Assembly (NCBI RefSeq): GCF_002933775.1
Contig: NZ_BEWV01000059.1
Span: forward strand, 30,845-94,844
Length of the DNA stretch: 64,000 nt
Direction of reading: 5' to 3'
Source of the DNA: Prevotella sp. MGM1
GTDB lineage: Bacteria > Bacteroidota > Bacteroidia > Bacteroidales > Bacteroidaceae
Every line of letters starts with the position of its first letter. Positions within the stretch are counted from its first letter, which is position 1. The position numbers and the translations under genes were made by a program. Below, one piece after another: positions 29,152 through 37,132 of the stretch. The notes beneath the pieces are model-generated. The model saw only the letters and a list, made by a program, of their open reading frames with translations. It made no database searches and was not told the origin of the DNA.

Positions 29152-30525
29152 ATGAAACAAATCTTTAAATTTATATTGGTGTTTGTGCTGGTTGCTTTCC
29201 TTGCGGAGGAGGCAACCGCACAGACAACAAAATGGCGTGAAATACATAAGGTTAAGCGCAAGGAGACCATATTCGGCATTGCCCGTGATAATGGCCTTAC
29301 GGTTGATGAGCTTATTGAGGCCAATCCCGAGATGACCAAGCCGGGCTATGAATTGAAGAAAGGAGATTTCATTTATATTCCTTTTCCGTCTAAGAACATA
29401 GACACGAATGCCGGTACGCAGACGGCATCGGCTGGTAATGCGCGTCAAGGTGCCGATGTGGATATGCGTAAGCGGGAGATCCGTATAGGCGTGATGTTGC
29501 CTCTGCATGACTATAACGGCGACGGACGCCGGATGGTGGAATACTATCGTGGTGTTTTGATGGCATGCGACAGTCTGAAGAAAAATGGTATATCGGTGGA
29601 TATTCACGCATGGAACGTGCCTGAAGACGCTGATATTAAAAAGACACTCAGGGATAAAAACGCGGCTCTTTGCGATCTGATAATAGGGCCGTTATATTCC
29701 AAACAGGTGAAACCGCTGTCTGATTTCGCCAAGGCCCATGATATAAAAGTGCTCATACCGTTTTCGATAAACACATCGGAACTGTATTCCAACAGAAATA
29801 TTTTCCAGGTGTATCAAAGTCCGAACGATTATAATGAGGCGGTGATCAATCGTTTTCTCGATAAGTTTGAGGGATATAATACCGTCTTTATAGATTGTAA
29901 CGATACGACAAGTAAAAAAGGAATATTCACTTTCGGATTGCGGAGAAGGATGGAAGCGATGGGCAGACCACACACTATCACAAACTTGAAGTCAGGTGAG
30001 CAGGCCTTTGCCAAGGCATTCAGTACGGTCATGCCAAATGTAGTTATACTCAATACGGGGCGTTCTCCGGAATTAAATGTGGCTTTTGCGAAGATAAACA
30101 ATCTCACGATGAAGAGCCCGAAGTATTCCGTTTCGATGTTCGGTTATACCGAGTGGATGATGTATACTAAGTATAATCTCGACAATTTCTATAAATACGA
30201 TACTTATATCCCGGCCAATTTCTATACAAATCCGTTGTCGGCTCAAACCGCGCGCATAGAATTGAAGTATCGTTGGAATTTCCATGCGGACATGATGCAG
30301 GCTTTGCCGCGTTTCGCTATTACCGGCTTTGACCAGGCGTATTATTTCATCAAGGGCCTGCACTTGTACGGAAAGAGTTTCGTTGGCGCAAAAGGCGTTG
30401 TCGGCTATACTCCTATACAGACCCCGTTGAGTTTTGAACGAGTTGGAGACGGAGGTCATCAGAACCGTAGTATCTTGTTTGTCCATTATACCCTGGGGCA
30501 TAAGATAGAGACCATATATTATTGA
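29152..30525 (+). CDS. Exported LysM-domain protein with a type 1 periplasmic-binding fold
   Basis: A 457-residue exported protein. Signal peptide about 1-24 (ending ATAQ); one LysM domain at about 32-76 (KVKRKETIFGIARDNGLTVD, ELKKGDFIYIP), which binds peptidoglycan; a linker rich in T, A and N; then a type 1 binding-protein fold (about 108-440) starting IRIGVMLPLHDYNGDGRRMV with DLIIGPLYSKQVKPLSDFAK. The combination recalls LppC/LpoA-like and amino-acid-binding proteins. The ATG at 29152 is chosen over an upstream TTG because it starts the signal peptide. The next gene overlaps closely (1-bp gap). Confidence 0.8.
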   Translation: MKQIFKFILVFVLVAFLAEEATAQTTKWREIHKVKRKETIFGIARDNGLTVDELIEANPEMTKPGYELKKGDFIYIPFPSKNIDTNAGTQTASAGNARQGADVDMRKREIRIGVMLPLHDYNGDGRRMVEYYRGVLMACDSLKKNGISVDIHAWNVPEDADIKKTLRDKNAALCDLIIGPLYSKQVKPLSDFAKAHDIKVLIPFSINTSELYSNRNIFQVYQSPNDYNEAVINRFLDKFEGYNTVFIDCNDTTSKKGIFTFGLRRRMEAMGRPHTITNLKSGEQAFAKAFSTVMPNVVILNTGRSPELNVAFAKINNLTMKSPKYSVSMFGYTEWMMYTKYNLDNFYKYDTYIPANFYTNPLSAQTARIELKYRWNFHADMMQALPRFAITGFDQAYYFIKGLHLYGKSFVGAKGVVGYTPIQTPLSFERVGDGGHQNRSILFVHYTLGHKIETIYY

Positions 30526-30526
30526 T

Positions 30527-31285
30527 ATGCGGAAAATTTTATTATCGATATCATTCCTTTTGCCAGCCGTTGCCGCCTTTTCGCAGGTCGGAGAGTACCG
30601 AAGTGAGTTGAGTGTGGGTGTCAACGGCGGTTATATAATGAGTAATGTAGGTTTCAATCCGGATATTCCGCAGACAAATTTGGGTGGTGTGACAGGCGGA
30701 CTTACCTTGCGATACACATGCGAGAAATACTTCAAGAGTATTTGTGCCCTTGTCGGTGAAGTGAACATATCGCAGGTAGGATGGAAAGAAGACATACAGA
30801 CGGTGGATGATTTACCTGTAATAAATGAGTATACAGGCCTCCCTGAGACTTATCAACGTCGCTTGACGTATATTCAGGTGCCGATGATGGCCCGCATGGG
30901 GTGGGGACGTGAACGGAAAGGACTGCAATTTTTCTTTCAGGCCGGACCGCAAGTAGGTTTTTTCCTTAACGATAAGGCAACGTCAAATTTTGATTATGAC
31001 AAGCGGAACAAGGCCGATCGTGTAGGTGCCATGCGTGATGCCGCTCAGGATTCGCTTCCTATACAGCGTAAGTTTGATTATGGTATAGCCGCAGGTTTAG
31101 GACTTGAATACTCGCATCCTAAGTTCGGCCATATAATGCTTGAAGGGCGTTATTATTATGGTTTGGGTGATATCTTCGACAATTCGAAGCGCGATTATTT
31201 CGGGCGTAGTAACCTTGGTAATATTGTTGTTAAGCTGACATACCTCTTTGACATACGAAAATCCGATAATTCTAAAATTAAATAA
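30527..31285 (+). CDS. PorT-like outer-membrane beta-barrel protein
   Basis: A 252-residue protein with a signal peptide (about 1-19, ending AAFSQ) and alternating hydrophobic strands ending in aromatic or basic residues (LSVGVNGGYIMSNVGF, GLTLRYTCEKYF, HIMLEGRYYYGLGDIF), an eight-stranded barrel of the PorT/OMP_b-brl_2 type. True PorT belongs to T9SS, but the family is broad and this position next to peptide-use genes does not point to secretion. It starts 1 bp after the LysM protein and is surely co-translated with it. Confidence 0.75.
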   Translation: MRKILLSISFLLPAVAAFSQVGEYRSELSVGVNGGYIMSNVGFNPDIPQTNLGGVTGGLTLRYTCEKYFKSICALVGEVNISQVGWKEDIQTVDDLPVINEYTGLPETYQRRLTYIQVPMMARMGWGRERKGLQFFFQAGPQVGFFLNDKATSNFDYDKRNKADRVGAMRDAAQDSLPIQRKFDYGIAAGLGLEYSHPKFGHIMLEGRYYYGLGDIFDNSKRDYFGRSNLGNIVVKLTYLFDIRKSDNSKIK

Positions 31286-31325
31286 CATAAAAGCTGTATA
31301 CGTAACATTCTAAAAATAATAAACT

Positions 31326-32846
31326 ATGTTTGAAGGACAACCTAAAGGTCTTTATGCGTTGGCATTGGCCAACACCGGCGAGCGATTCGGTTATTACACC
31401 ATGCTTGCCATCTTCGTACTGTTCTTGCAGGCCAATTTCGGATTTTCCGAGGGTGCGGCAGGAACTATTTACGGTGCTTTTTTGATGTTGGTCTATTTTT
31501 TGCCGCTTGTCGGTGGAATAATGGCCGATAAGTTCGGATTTGGCAAAATGGTTACGCTTGGCGTGCTCGTCATGTTTATCGGCTATCTGCTTCTCGCTTT
31601 ACCGATGGGAACCGGTACTGTGGCACTTGTATGCATGTTCGGTGCTTTGGTGATGATAGGCTTTGGTACCGGACTTTTCAAAGGAAACTTACAGGTCATG
31701 GTTGGTAATCTTTACGATGCTCCAGAGTATTCCTCAAAACGTGACGCCGCTTTCAGTATCTTCTATATGGCTATAAATATAGGTGCAATGTTTGCCCCGA
31801 GTGCGGCTATAAAGGTGATGGATTGGGCACAACAGAGTCTTGGTGTCAGTGAAGAAGAGTCATATCACTATGCTTTCGGTGTGGCATGTCTGTCACTGAT
31901 AGTGTCAATGGCGATATATTATGGTTTCCGTAGTACATTCAGGCATGCTGAGATAAATACTCCGAAGAGTGCTAAAAAGGATGCTGTTGCCGAGCAAAAT
32001 GATAAATCCAGCGGTGTTTCCGATACCGAGCGTATCATAGCTCTGTGCCTCGTATATGCGGTTGTGATATTCTTCTGGATGGCATTCCATCAGAACGGAC
32101 TTACCCTTACATATTTTGCCCGAGACTATACGGCTACGTCATCTACCGGTGTTGAGAGCATGATGTTCGATGTGTGGAACCTCGTTCTTTGCATCTTCAT
32201 CGTGTATGCCCTCTTTTCCATGTTCCAGTCGAAGACCGTTCGCGGCCGCAGTATAGCCGGTGCGGTAATAGCAGCCTCTTTGGCCGCGCTTTTCTATAAA
32301 TATACGAATCTTCCGGCTTCAACCGAAGTTGCCGCACCGATATTCCAACAGTTCAATCCTTGTTTCGTGATAGCGCTCACTCCGGTGTCTATTGCCATAT
32401 TCGGCTGGTTGGCACGTAAGAACTGTGAGCCGTCCGCACCGCGCAAGATTGCTATCGGTATGCTTGTCGCTGCTTGCGGATTTATCATTATGACTATAGG
32501 TTCTTTGGGTCTTCTTGCTCCTGAGGCGCAGGCCGCTGCCGGTGATGCCGCGACCCGTGTGTCGCCGAATTGGTTGGTGTCAACCTATCTTGTGCTTACT
32601 TTCGGTGAGCTTCTGCTGTCTCCAATGGGAATATCGTTCGTCTCGAAAGTGGCTCCTGTGAAGTATAAGGGAATGATGATGGGAGGATGGTTTGTTGCCA
32701 CTGCCATCGGAAATCAGCTCACGGCAGTTGCCGCATGGCTGTGGGGACTGCCGCTTTGGATGGTATGGGGCGTGCTTATAGTTCTCTGTCTCATTTCTGC
32801 CATCTTCATGTTCTCTATAATGAAACGTCTTGAACGTGTCTGCTGA
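31326..32846 (+). CDS. POT/PTR2-family proton-dependent oligopeptide transporter
   Basis: A 506-residue, 12-14-helix symporter for di- and tripeptides. The N-terminal motif reads NTGERFGYY (residues 16-24): the second Glu and Arg of the family's ExxERFxYY are present but the first Glu is Asn. FYMAINIGAMF matches the FYxxINxG motif of helix 5, and GLFKGNLQVMVGNLYD the helix 4 region. The missing first Glu matters for proton coupling in other members. It overlaps the next gene by 1 bp (TGATG). Confidence 0.9.
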   Translation: MFEGQPKGLYALALANTGERFGYYTMLAIFVLFLQANFGFSEGAAGTIYGAFLMLVYFLPLVGGIMADKFGFGKMVTLGVLVMFIGYLLLALPMGTGTVALVCMFGALVMIGFGTGLFKGNLQVMVGNLYDAPEYSSKRDAAFSIFYMAINIGAMFAPSAAIKVMDWAQQSLGVSEEESYHYAFGVACLSLIVSMAIYYGFRSTFRHAEINTPKSAKKDAVAEQNDKSSGVSDTERIIALCLVYAVVIFFWMAFHQNGLTLTYFARDYTATSSTGVESMMFDVWNLVLCIFIVYALFSMFQSKTVRGRSIAGAVIAASLAALFYKYTNLPASTEVAAPIFQQFNPCFVIALTPVSIAIFGWLARKNCEPSAPRKIAIGMLVAACGFIIMTIGSLGLLAPEAQAAAGDAATRVSPNWLVSTYLVLTFGELLLSPMGISFVSKVAPVKYKGMMMGGWFVATAIGNQLTAVAAWLWGLPLWMVWGVLIVLCLISAIFMFSIMKRLERVC

Positions 32847-33811
32847 TGGCATTTAGCCTTCTACTCGTATCATTCCTCACGTTTGTCGAGCTTAATTGTG
32901 AGAATCTTTTCGATTGTAAGCATGACAGCCTGAGGAATGATACCGAGTTTCTTCCCGATTCACCACGTCGATGGAAACCATGGCGCTATTGGAAGAAACT
33001 CAATAACATTGCGCAATGTATAATCGCCACCGGTGAGTATCAAGGTCGTTCGGGCATACCTGATATTGTCGCTTTATGCGAGGTTGAGAATGACAGCGTG
33101 ATGCGGGATCTAACCAAACGATCCCTTCTTAGAAATGCGGGATATGAGTATCTCATGACGGATTCCGGTGACCCGCGCGGAATGGATGTGGCTCTTTTAT
33201 ATTCACCTTTTTCTTTTGCTCCCTTAAATCATCGCTCTTTACGTGTCAAGCCGATGAAAGGCATGGAAGCTACACGTGATGTACTGTATGTTTCTGGTCG
33301 TATAATCACTGGCGATACGTTGCATGTCTTTGTCGTCCATGCACCCAGCCGCCGTTACGGTGAGCGTATCACGCGTCCGTATCGTATGGCTGTCGCCGAG
33401 GTGGTGGCGCGGAGTGTCGATTCGGTAAGAGCCTTGTCGCCACATGCCGACATAGTGGTGGCCGGTGATTTCAATGCCTATAATTCCGAACGCTCCGTTT
33501 CCAGATATATTTCCGGAGGACTTTTTGATGTCACGGCGGCAGCCAAGGGCAGCCGGGCCAAGGCCACTTACCGTTATAAAGGCCGTTGGGGCAGTCTCGA
33601 TCATATTTTCATGAGCAAGTCGTTGCTTACGGCCGTTGATACGGCATATATTTATGATGCCCCTTTCCTTTTGGAGGACGACGCTGTTTATGGCGGTGTA
33701 CGTCCTTATCGCACGTATAGCGGATATAAGTATTCCGCCGGTGGCACAAGCGATCATCTTCCGCTTAAAGTTGTGTTGAGAATAGACTGTTTGCGTGAGA
33801 GAAGGAGATAA
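32846..33811 (+). CDS. Endonuclease/exonuclease/phosphatase-fold protein
   Basis: A 321-residue member of the EEP superfamily. The motifs in order are ELNCENLFD (metal-binding Asn and Glu), PDIVALCEVEN, VVAGDFNAYNSE (catalytic Asp/Asn), WGSLDHIFMS and GTSDHLPLKV (catalytic His). Family members cleave nucleic acids or phosphoesters; the substrate is not shown by sequence. The hydrophobic start MAFSLLLVSFLTFVEL runs straight into the first beta-strand, so it may not be a cleaved signal. Its start overlaps the POT gene stop, so it is translationally coupled to it. Confidence 0.82.
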   Translation: MAFSLLLVSFLTFVELNCENLFDCKHDSLRNDTEFLPDSPRRWKPWRYWKKLNNIAQCIIATGEYQGRSGIPDIVALCEVENDSVMRDLTKRSLLRNAGYEYLMTDSGDPRGMDVALLYSPFSFAPLNHRSLRVKPMKGMEATRDVLYVSGRIITGDTLHVFVVHAPSRRYGERITRPYRMAVAEVVARSVDSVRALSPHADIVVAGDFNAYNSERSVSRYISGGLFDVTAAAKGSRAKATYRYKGRWGSLDHIFMSKSLLTAVDTAYIYDAPFLLEDDAVYGGVRPYRTYSGYKYSAGGTSDHLPLKVVLRIDCLRERRR

Positions 33812-33890
33812 TAGCTTGTAAAAGACGCTAAACAGCCCGATAATTAACAGAAATTCACTACGTTGGGGATGTCTTTTGTTTAATAATTCT

Positions 33891-33898
33891 TAACTTTG
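33891..33898 (+). promoter_or_regulatory. -7 box of the DUF3078 gene
   Basis: TAACTTTG, 134 nt before the GTG start at 34033, giving a leader of about 125 nt. No -33 element stands at the standard distance. Confidence 0.45.
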
Positions 33899-34032
33899 CA
33901 AAAGATAACCGTCCGTTGACAATTCGTTTACCCACATATAAACGATATAGAGCTATGTCATCGGTATTGTCCGACGGGATGGTAGTTGCGACTTGTCTTT
34001 TCGTCATTTGGTTTCAACAATAATATATAGAG

Positions 34033-35331
34033 GTGAAATTTAGATATATCATAATTCTTTTTCTTGCCGTGGCGTTTACTTTTGACGCGACGGCACAGCG
34101 GCGTCCAAGGCGTGTGCAGAAAATAGATTCATTGGTTCTTGTAAGATCTTATATAGATTCCATTCCCGTTTTGCATGCCCGTATCGACTCATTGGTTAGG
34201 GCGAATGATTCTTTAAGCGCAGGTAGCGGTGACGGCCGTTACTACCGATTGTTCGCTCCGCTTACGTTTTATCATTCACCGGTGGCAAAGGCATTGTATT
34301 CCGAGCGTTCGGATAATAAGGGTGATAAGGTCGTGGATGCCGTGGATGCAGCTTTGCTCAGTGTATATCTCAATAAGCCGTGGCTTGTGATAAACGATGA
34401 GAGTAAACTCAAGCAGACAGGAACTCTGCTCACCGACATAGACACTCCGATACGACAGGAAATAAAAATGGCCGACAAGGCAGATCCTTTTATCGACGAG
34501 CCGGTGGGTGTGCCTGTCGGTGTGATGATAAAGAAACCTAACTTTTGGACATTTTCAGGAGACCAGAATTTGCAGTTCATGCAGAATTATCTGTCTGAAA
34601 ACTGGCATAAGGGAGGTGAGAGCAACTATTCGTTGGTGGCAAATGTGGTGTTGAACGCAAACTACAATAACAAGCAAAGGCTTAAATTCGACAATAAGCT
34701 TGAGCTGAAACTTGGCTTCCAAACCTCCCGTTCCGACACTTTGCACAAGTTCAAGACCAATTCTGACCTTATCCGATATACAGGTAAACTCGGTATACAG
34801 GCTGCAAATAAATGGTATTATACTTTGCAGGTACTTGCATATACGCAGTTTACTAAAGGTCTGAAAGCAAACGATAAGTATGTGTATTCGGATTTCATGT
34901 CGCCTTTTACGTTAAACCTCGGTCTCGGTATGGACTACTCTGTGGAGACTAAAAACAAGAGGCTTACCGGAAATATAAACATGTCTTTCCTTTCGTTCAA
35001 CTTCAAGTATGTGGATCGGAAGTCGCTGAACGGCCGTAACGGAATAGTAGGCAATCATCATACGGGTGAGGATTTCGGTTCACAACTTACGACCAACCTC
35101 ACATGGAACATAAATGATATGATGAAGTGGCAGACACGTCTTTATTGTTTCACCACCTATGAACGTTATCTTATGGAGTGGGAAAACACTTTCACCCTTA
35201 AAGTCAGCAAGTATATCAGTGCCAATATATTCATCTATCCGCGCTTTGACGATTCGACAAAGCGTGATGAAGACTGGAACTTCTGGCAGTTGAAAGAATA
35301 TAGTTCGCTCGGTTTCAGCTACTCGTTCTGA
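34033..35331 (+). CDS. DUF3078-type outer-membrane protein
   Basis: A 432-residue exported protein. Signal peptide about 1-22 (ending DATAQ), then a helical or linker region (about 25-160) and a beta-rich C-terminal half (about 170-432) with WTFSGDQNLQFMQNYLSENW, NYSLVANVVLNANYNNKQRL and a final aromatic residue (SLGFSYSF), as expected of an outer-membrane barrel. The family is of unknown function in Bacteroidota. Translation starts at GTG 34033, which begins the signal peptide. A stem-loop overlaps its stop codon. Confidence 0.8.
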   Translation: MKFRYIIILFLAVAFTFDATAQRRPRRVQKIDSLVLVRSYIDSIPVLHARIDSLVRANDSLSAGSGDGRYYRLFAPLTFYHSPVAKALYSERSDNKGDKVVDAVDAALLSVYLNKPWLVINDESKLKQTGTLLTDIDTPIRQEIKMADKADPFIDEPVGVPVGVMIKKPNFWTFSGDQNLQFMQNYLSENWHKGGESNYSLVANVVLNANYNNKQRLKFDNKLELKLGFQTSRSDTLHKFKTNSDLIRYTGKLGIQAANKWYYTLQVLAYTQFTKGLKANDKYVYSDFMSPFTLNLGLGMDYSVETKNKRLTGNINMSFLSFNFKYVDRKSLNGRNGIVGNHHTGEDFGSQLTTNLTWNINDMMKWQTRLYCFTTYERYLMEWENTFTLKVSKYISANIFIYPRFDDSTKRDEDWNFWQLKEYSSLGFSYSF

Positions 35332-35350
35332 GATAGCTGAAACCAGTTTT
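35311..35350. terminator. Stem-loop shared by convergent DUF3078 and DUF1573 genes
   Basis: GGTTTCAGCTA (35311-35321) pairs perfectly with TAGCTGAAACC (35334-35344), 11 bp with a 12-nt loop, and AGTTTT follows. The left arm encodes the last residues of the DUF3078 protein (the stop is 35329-35331), and the DUF1573 stop is only 5 bp to the right. Confidence 0.75.
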
Positions 35351-35756
35351 ACTGCTTGGCCTCTTCCATGTCACCCTCTACATAGAGGCGTGTCATCTCT
35401 ACCACACCGTTTGTTCTCACAGTGATGGATTTCTTAAAATGTCCTGGAAACTTTCCCGTCCCGTTGTATGTCACTTTCAGTTGTCCTTTCTGTCCCGGCA
35501 TCACAGGGGCTTTCGTGTATTCAGGCACTGTGCATCCGCAGCTGGCTACGGCCTGGTTTATTATCAGCGGGGCGTCTCCGGTGTTTGTGTATGTGAACAC
35601 GCATGTCACTTTTGGAGATGATTCTGAGAATTTTCCAAAGTTGTGTGTTGTCTTGTCAAATTTGATCTCTGCGCCTTTTTTGCCGCCGGCATGCTGAGCC
35701 ATAGCGATGGTCAGTCCGCATATCAGCATCAGCGACATCAATAATATTTTTCTCAT
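35349..35756 (-). CDS. DUF1573-domain exported protein
   Basis: A 135-residue exported protein: signal peptide (about 1-20, ending IAMAQ) followed by one immunoglobulin-like DUF1573 domain (about 30-130) with FDKTTHNFGKFSESSPKVTC and ASCGCTVPEYTKAPVMPGQK, the family's SCGCT signature. These proteins are abundant and exported in Bacteroidota; the function is unknown. I chose the ATG at 35756, which starts the signal peptide, rather than ATGs further upstream. A -7 box (TATTTTTG, minus strand) lies at 35795-35802. Confidence 0.85.
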   Translation of the reverse strand: MRKILLMSLMLICGLTIAMAQHAGGKKGAEIKFDKTTHNFGKFSESSPKVTCVFTYTNTGDAPLIINQAVASCGCTVPEYTKAPVMPGQKGQLKVTYNGTGKFPGHFKKSITVRTNGVVEMTRLYVEGDMEEAKQ

Positions 35757-35794
35757 TGTCATTAAAATATATGTTATTACTGAATAATTAAAGG

Positions 35795-35802
35795 CAAAAA
35801 TA
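35795..35802 (-). promoter_or_regulatory. -7 box of the DUF1573 gene
   Basis: TATTTTTG on the minus strand, 38 nt upstream of the chosen ATG. Confidence 0.5.
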
Positions 35803-35873
35803 GCCATTTTTGTTATAATGACATACTTTTGCCTTTGTTTTTTTTATACTTTAACTATTCTTTCCTTGTCGTG

Positions 35874-37001
35874 TTATTTCTCGCCGCCGAGCAGTTTGTA
35901 GTATTCCACTGCTCCGAGCAGGAAGCATCCCACACCGTAGTCGTCGAAGTCGGGTACCTTGTCGTAGGTCACGGGCTGGCCTGCCGACGGGTCTTTGCCT
36001 GTGCCCTGCATGTATCCCAGGAATCCATCGGAGTGCACGGCGTCTTTCACCATTGCGTCCCATGCCTTGTCGACTATCGGCCTGTAAACTTTCTCTTTGA
36101 GGTATCCTTTGCGCATGCCCCAGCACATTCCGTATACGAATAGCGACGTACCGGTGATTTCTTTTCCGCCGTATGTCACGGGAGATACAAGGCTCACATT
36201 CCAGAAACCGTCTTCACGCTGGCATTTAGACAGTCCTTCGCACATCATCACAAAGTCTTTCTTGATCTCTTTGTATATCTTGTCTTTGGGAGACAGTTGG
36301 TCCATTACTCTCACGTATGCGGCGAGTACCCATCCGTTGCCTCTTGACCAGTAGCAGTCTTTACCGTCTTTCTCTTTATACGGCGGAACATAGTCGGCAT
36401 CGCGCCACCACAGTCCGTCCTTTACGTTGAACAGTCCGCCTCCGCACTCGTTCCGGCTCCAGCGGTACATCTTCATGGCATGCTCTATGTATGAGCGGTC
36501 GCCGGTGATTTTATACATCTGGGCGTATACGGGCATAGCCATCTGTATGGCGTCTATCCATGTCCAGTATCCCACGGTCGGCTCTTTCATCTGTCCTTGC
36601 AGATTGTCGCGTGTGGGGCGGAGCATTGTCGAGTCGCCTGTCATCATGAATCTCTCGAGATACGTCTGGCTGCAGCACTGGTCGTCGGCGTGGCGTGTCT
36701 TGATGCCGTTGCGCGGTGTCCACTGATGGAAATTAGCCCACTTGTCCGTATAGTCGATATACTTCTGGTTCTTGTCTATGCCGTAAAGGGCCATCAGTCC
36801 CTCGTAGTATACGGCACGTGTCCACAGGTGGCTCGGTCGTATCCTTTTTACGTTTGTGGGCAGTGTGGGGTCTTCATACTTAGCCATGAAGTAATCATTG
36901 GCTTTTCTCGCAGTGTTGAGCACTTCCGTTTGTTTCGTAGTCTGTGCCGCTGCCGGGAGCATCATTGCCGCCGCGGCGAAAAGTGTGATTAGTTTTTTCA
37001 T
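35874..37001 (-). CDS. Glycoside hydrolase family 105/88 (unsaturated glucuronyl/galacturonyl hydrolase), exported
   Basis: A 375-residue exported enzyme with an (alpha/alpha)6 barrel. Signal peptide about 1-19 (ending PAAAQ). Family motifs: RHADDQCCSQTYLERF with candidate catalytic D106/D107, WTWIDAIQMAMPVY (D150), DCYWSRGNGWVLAAYVRVM and FWNVSLVSP. GH105 members hydrolyse the unsaturated uronic acid left by polysaccharide lyases acting on pectin-like or ulvan-like glycans. It is 131 bp downstream of the GH31 gene on the same strand but has its own -7 box at 37027-37034. The ATG at 37001 was chosen because it starts the signal peptide. Confidence 0.88.
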   Translation of the reverse strand: MKKLITLFAAAAMMLPAAAQTTKQTEVLNTARKANDYFMAKYEDPTLPTNVKRIRPSHLWTRAVYYEGLMALYGIDKNQKYIDYTDKWANFHQWTPRNGIKTRHADDQCCSQTYLERFMMTGDSTMLRPTRDNLQGQMKEPTVGYWTWIDAIQMAMPVYAQMYKITGDRSYIEHAMKMYRWSRNECGGGLFNVKDGLWWRDADYVPPYKEKDGKDCYWSRGNGWVLAAYVRVMDQLSPKDKIYKEIKKDFVMMCEGLSKCQREDGFWNVSLVSPVTYGGKEITGTSLFVYGMCWGMRKGYLKEKVYRPIVDKAWDAMVKDAVHSDGFLGYMQGTGKDPSAGQPVTYDKVPDFDDYGVGCFLLGAVEYYKLLGGEK

Positions 37002-37026
37002 TATTGTAATTTGATGTTTTCGGTTA

Positions 37027-37034
37027 CAAAGATA
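37027..37034 (-). promoter_or_regulatory. -7 box of the GH105 gene
   Basis: TATCTTTG on the minus strand, 25 nt before the ATG at 37001; no clear -33 TTTG. Confidence 0.6.
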
Positions 37035-37132
37035 GCATAAAAAAGTGATATACGGAAGAATGTGTGAAGTAATTGAATGGTGATACAGCCTAAATCTTCC
37101 GTATGCTGCCATGGCTTTGTTTTCCGTATATG

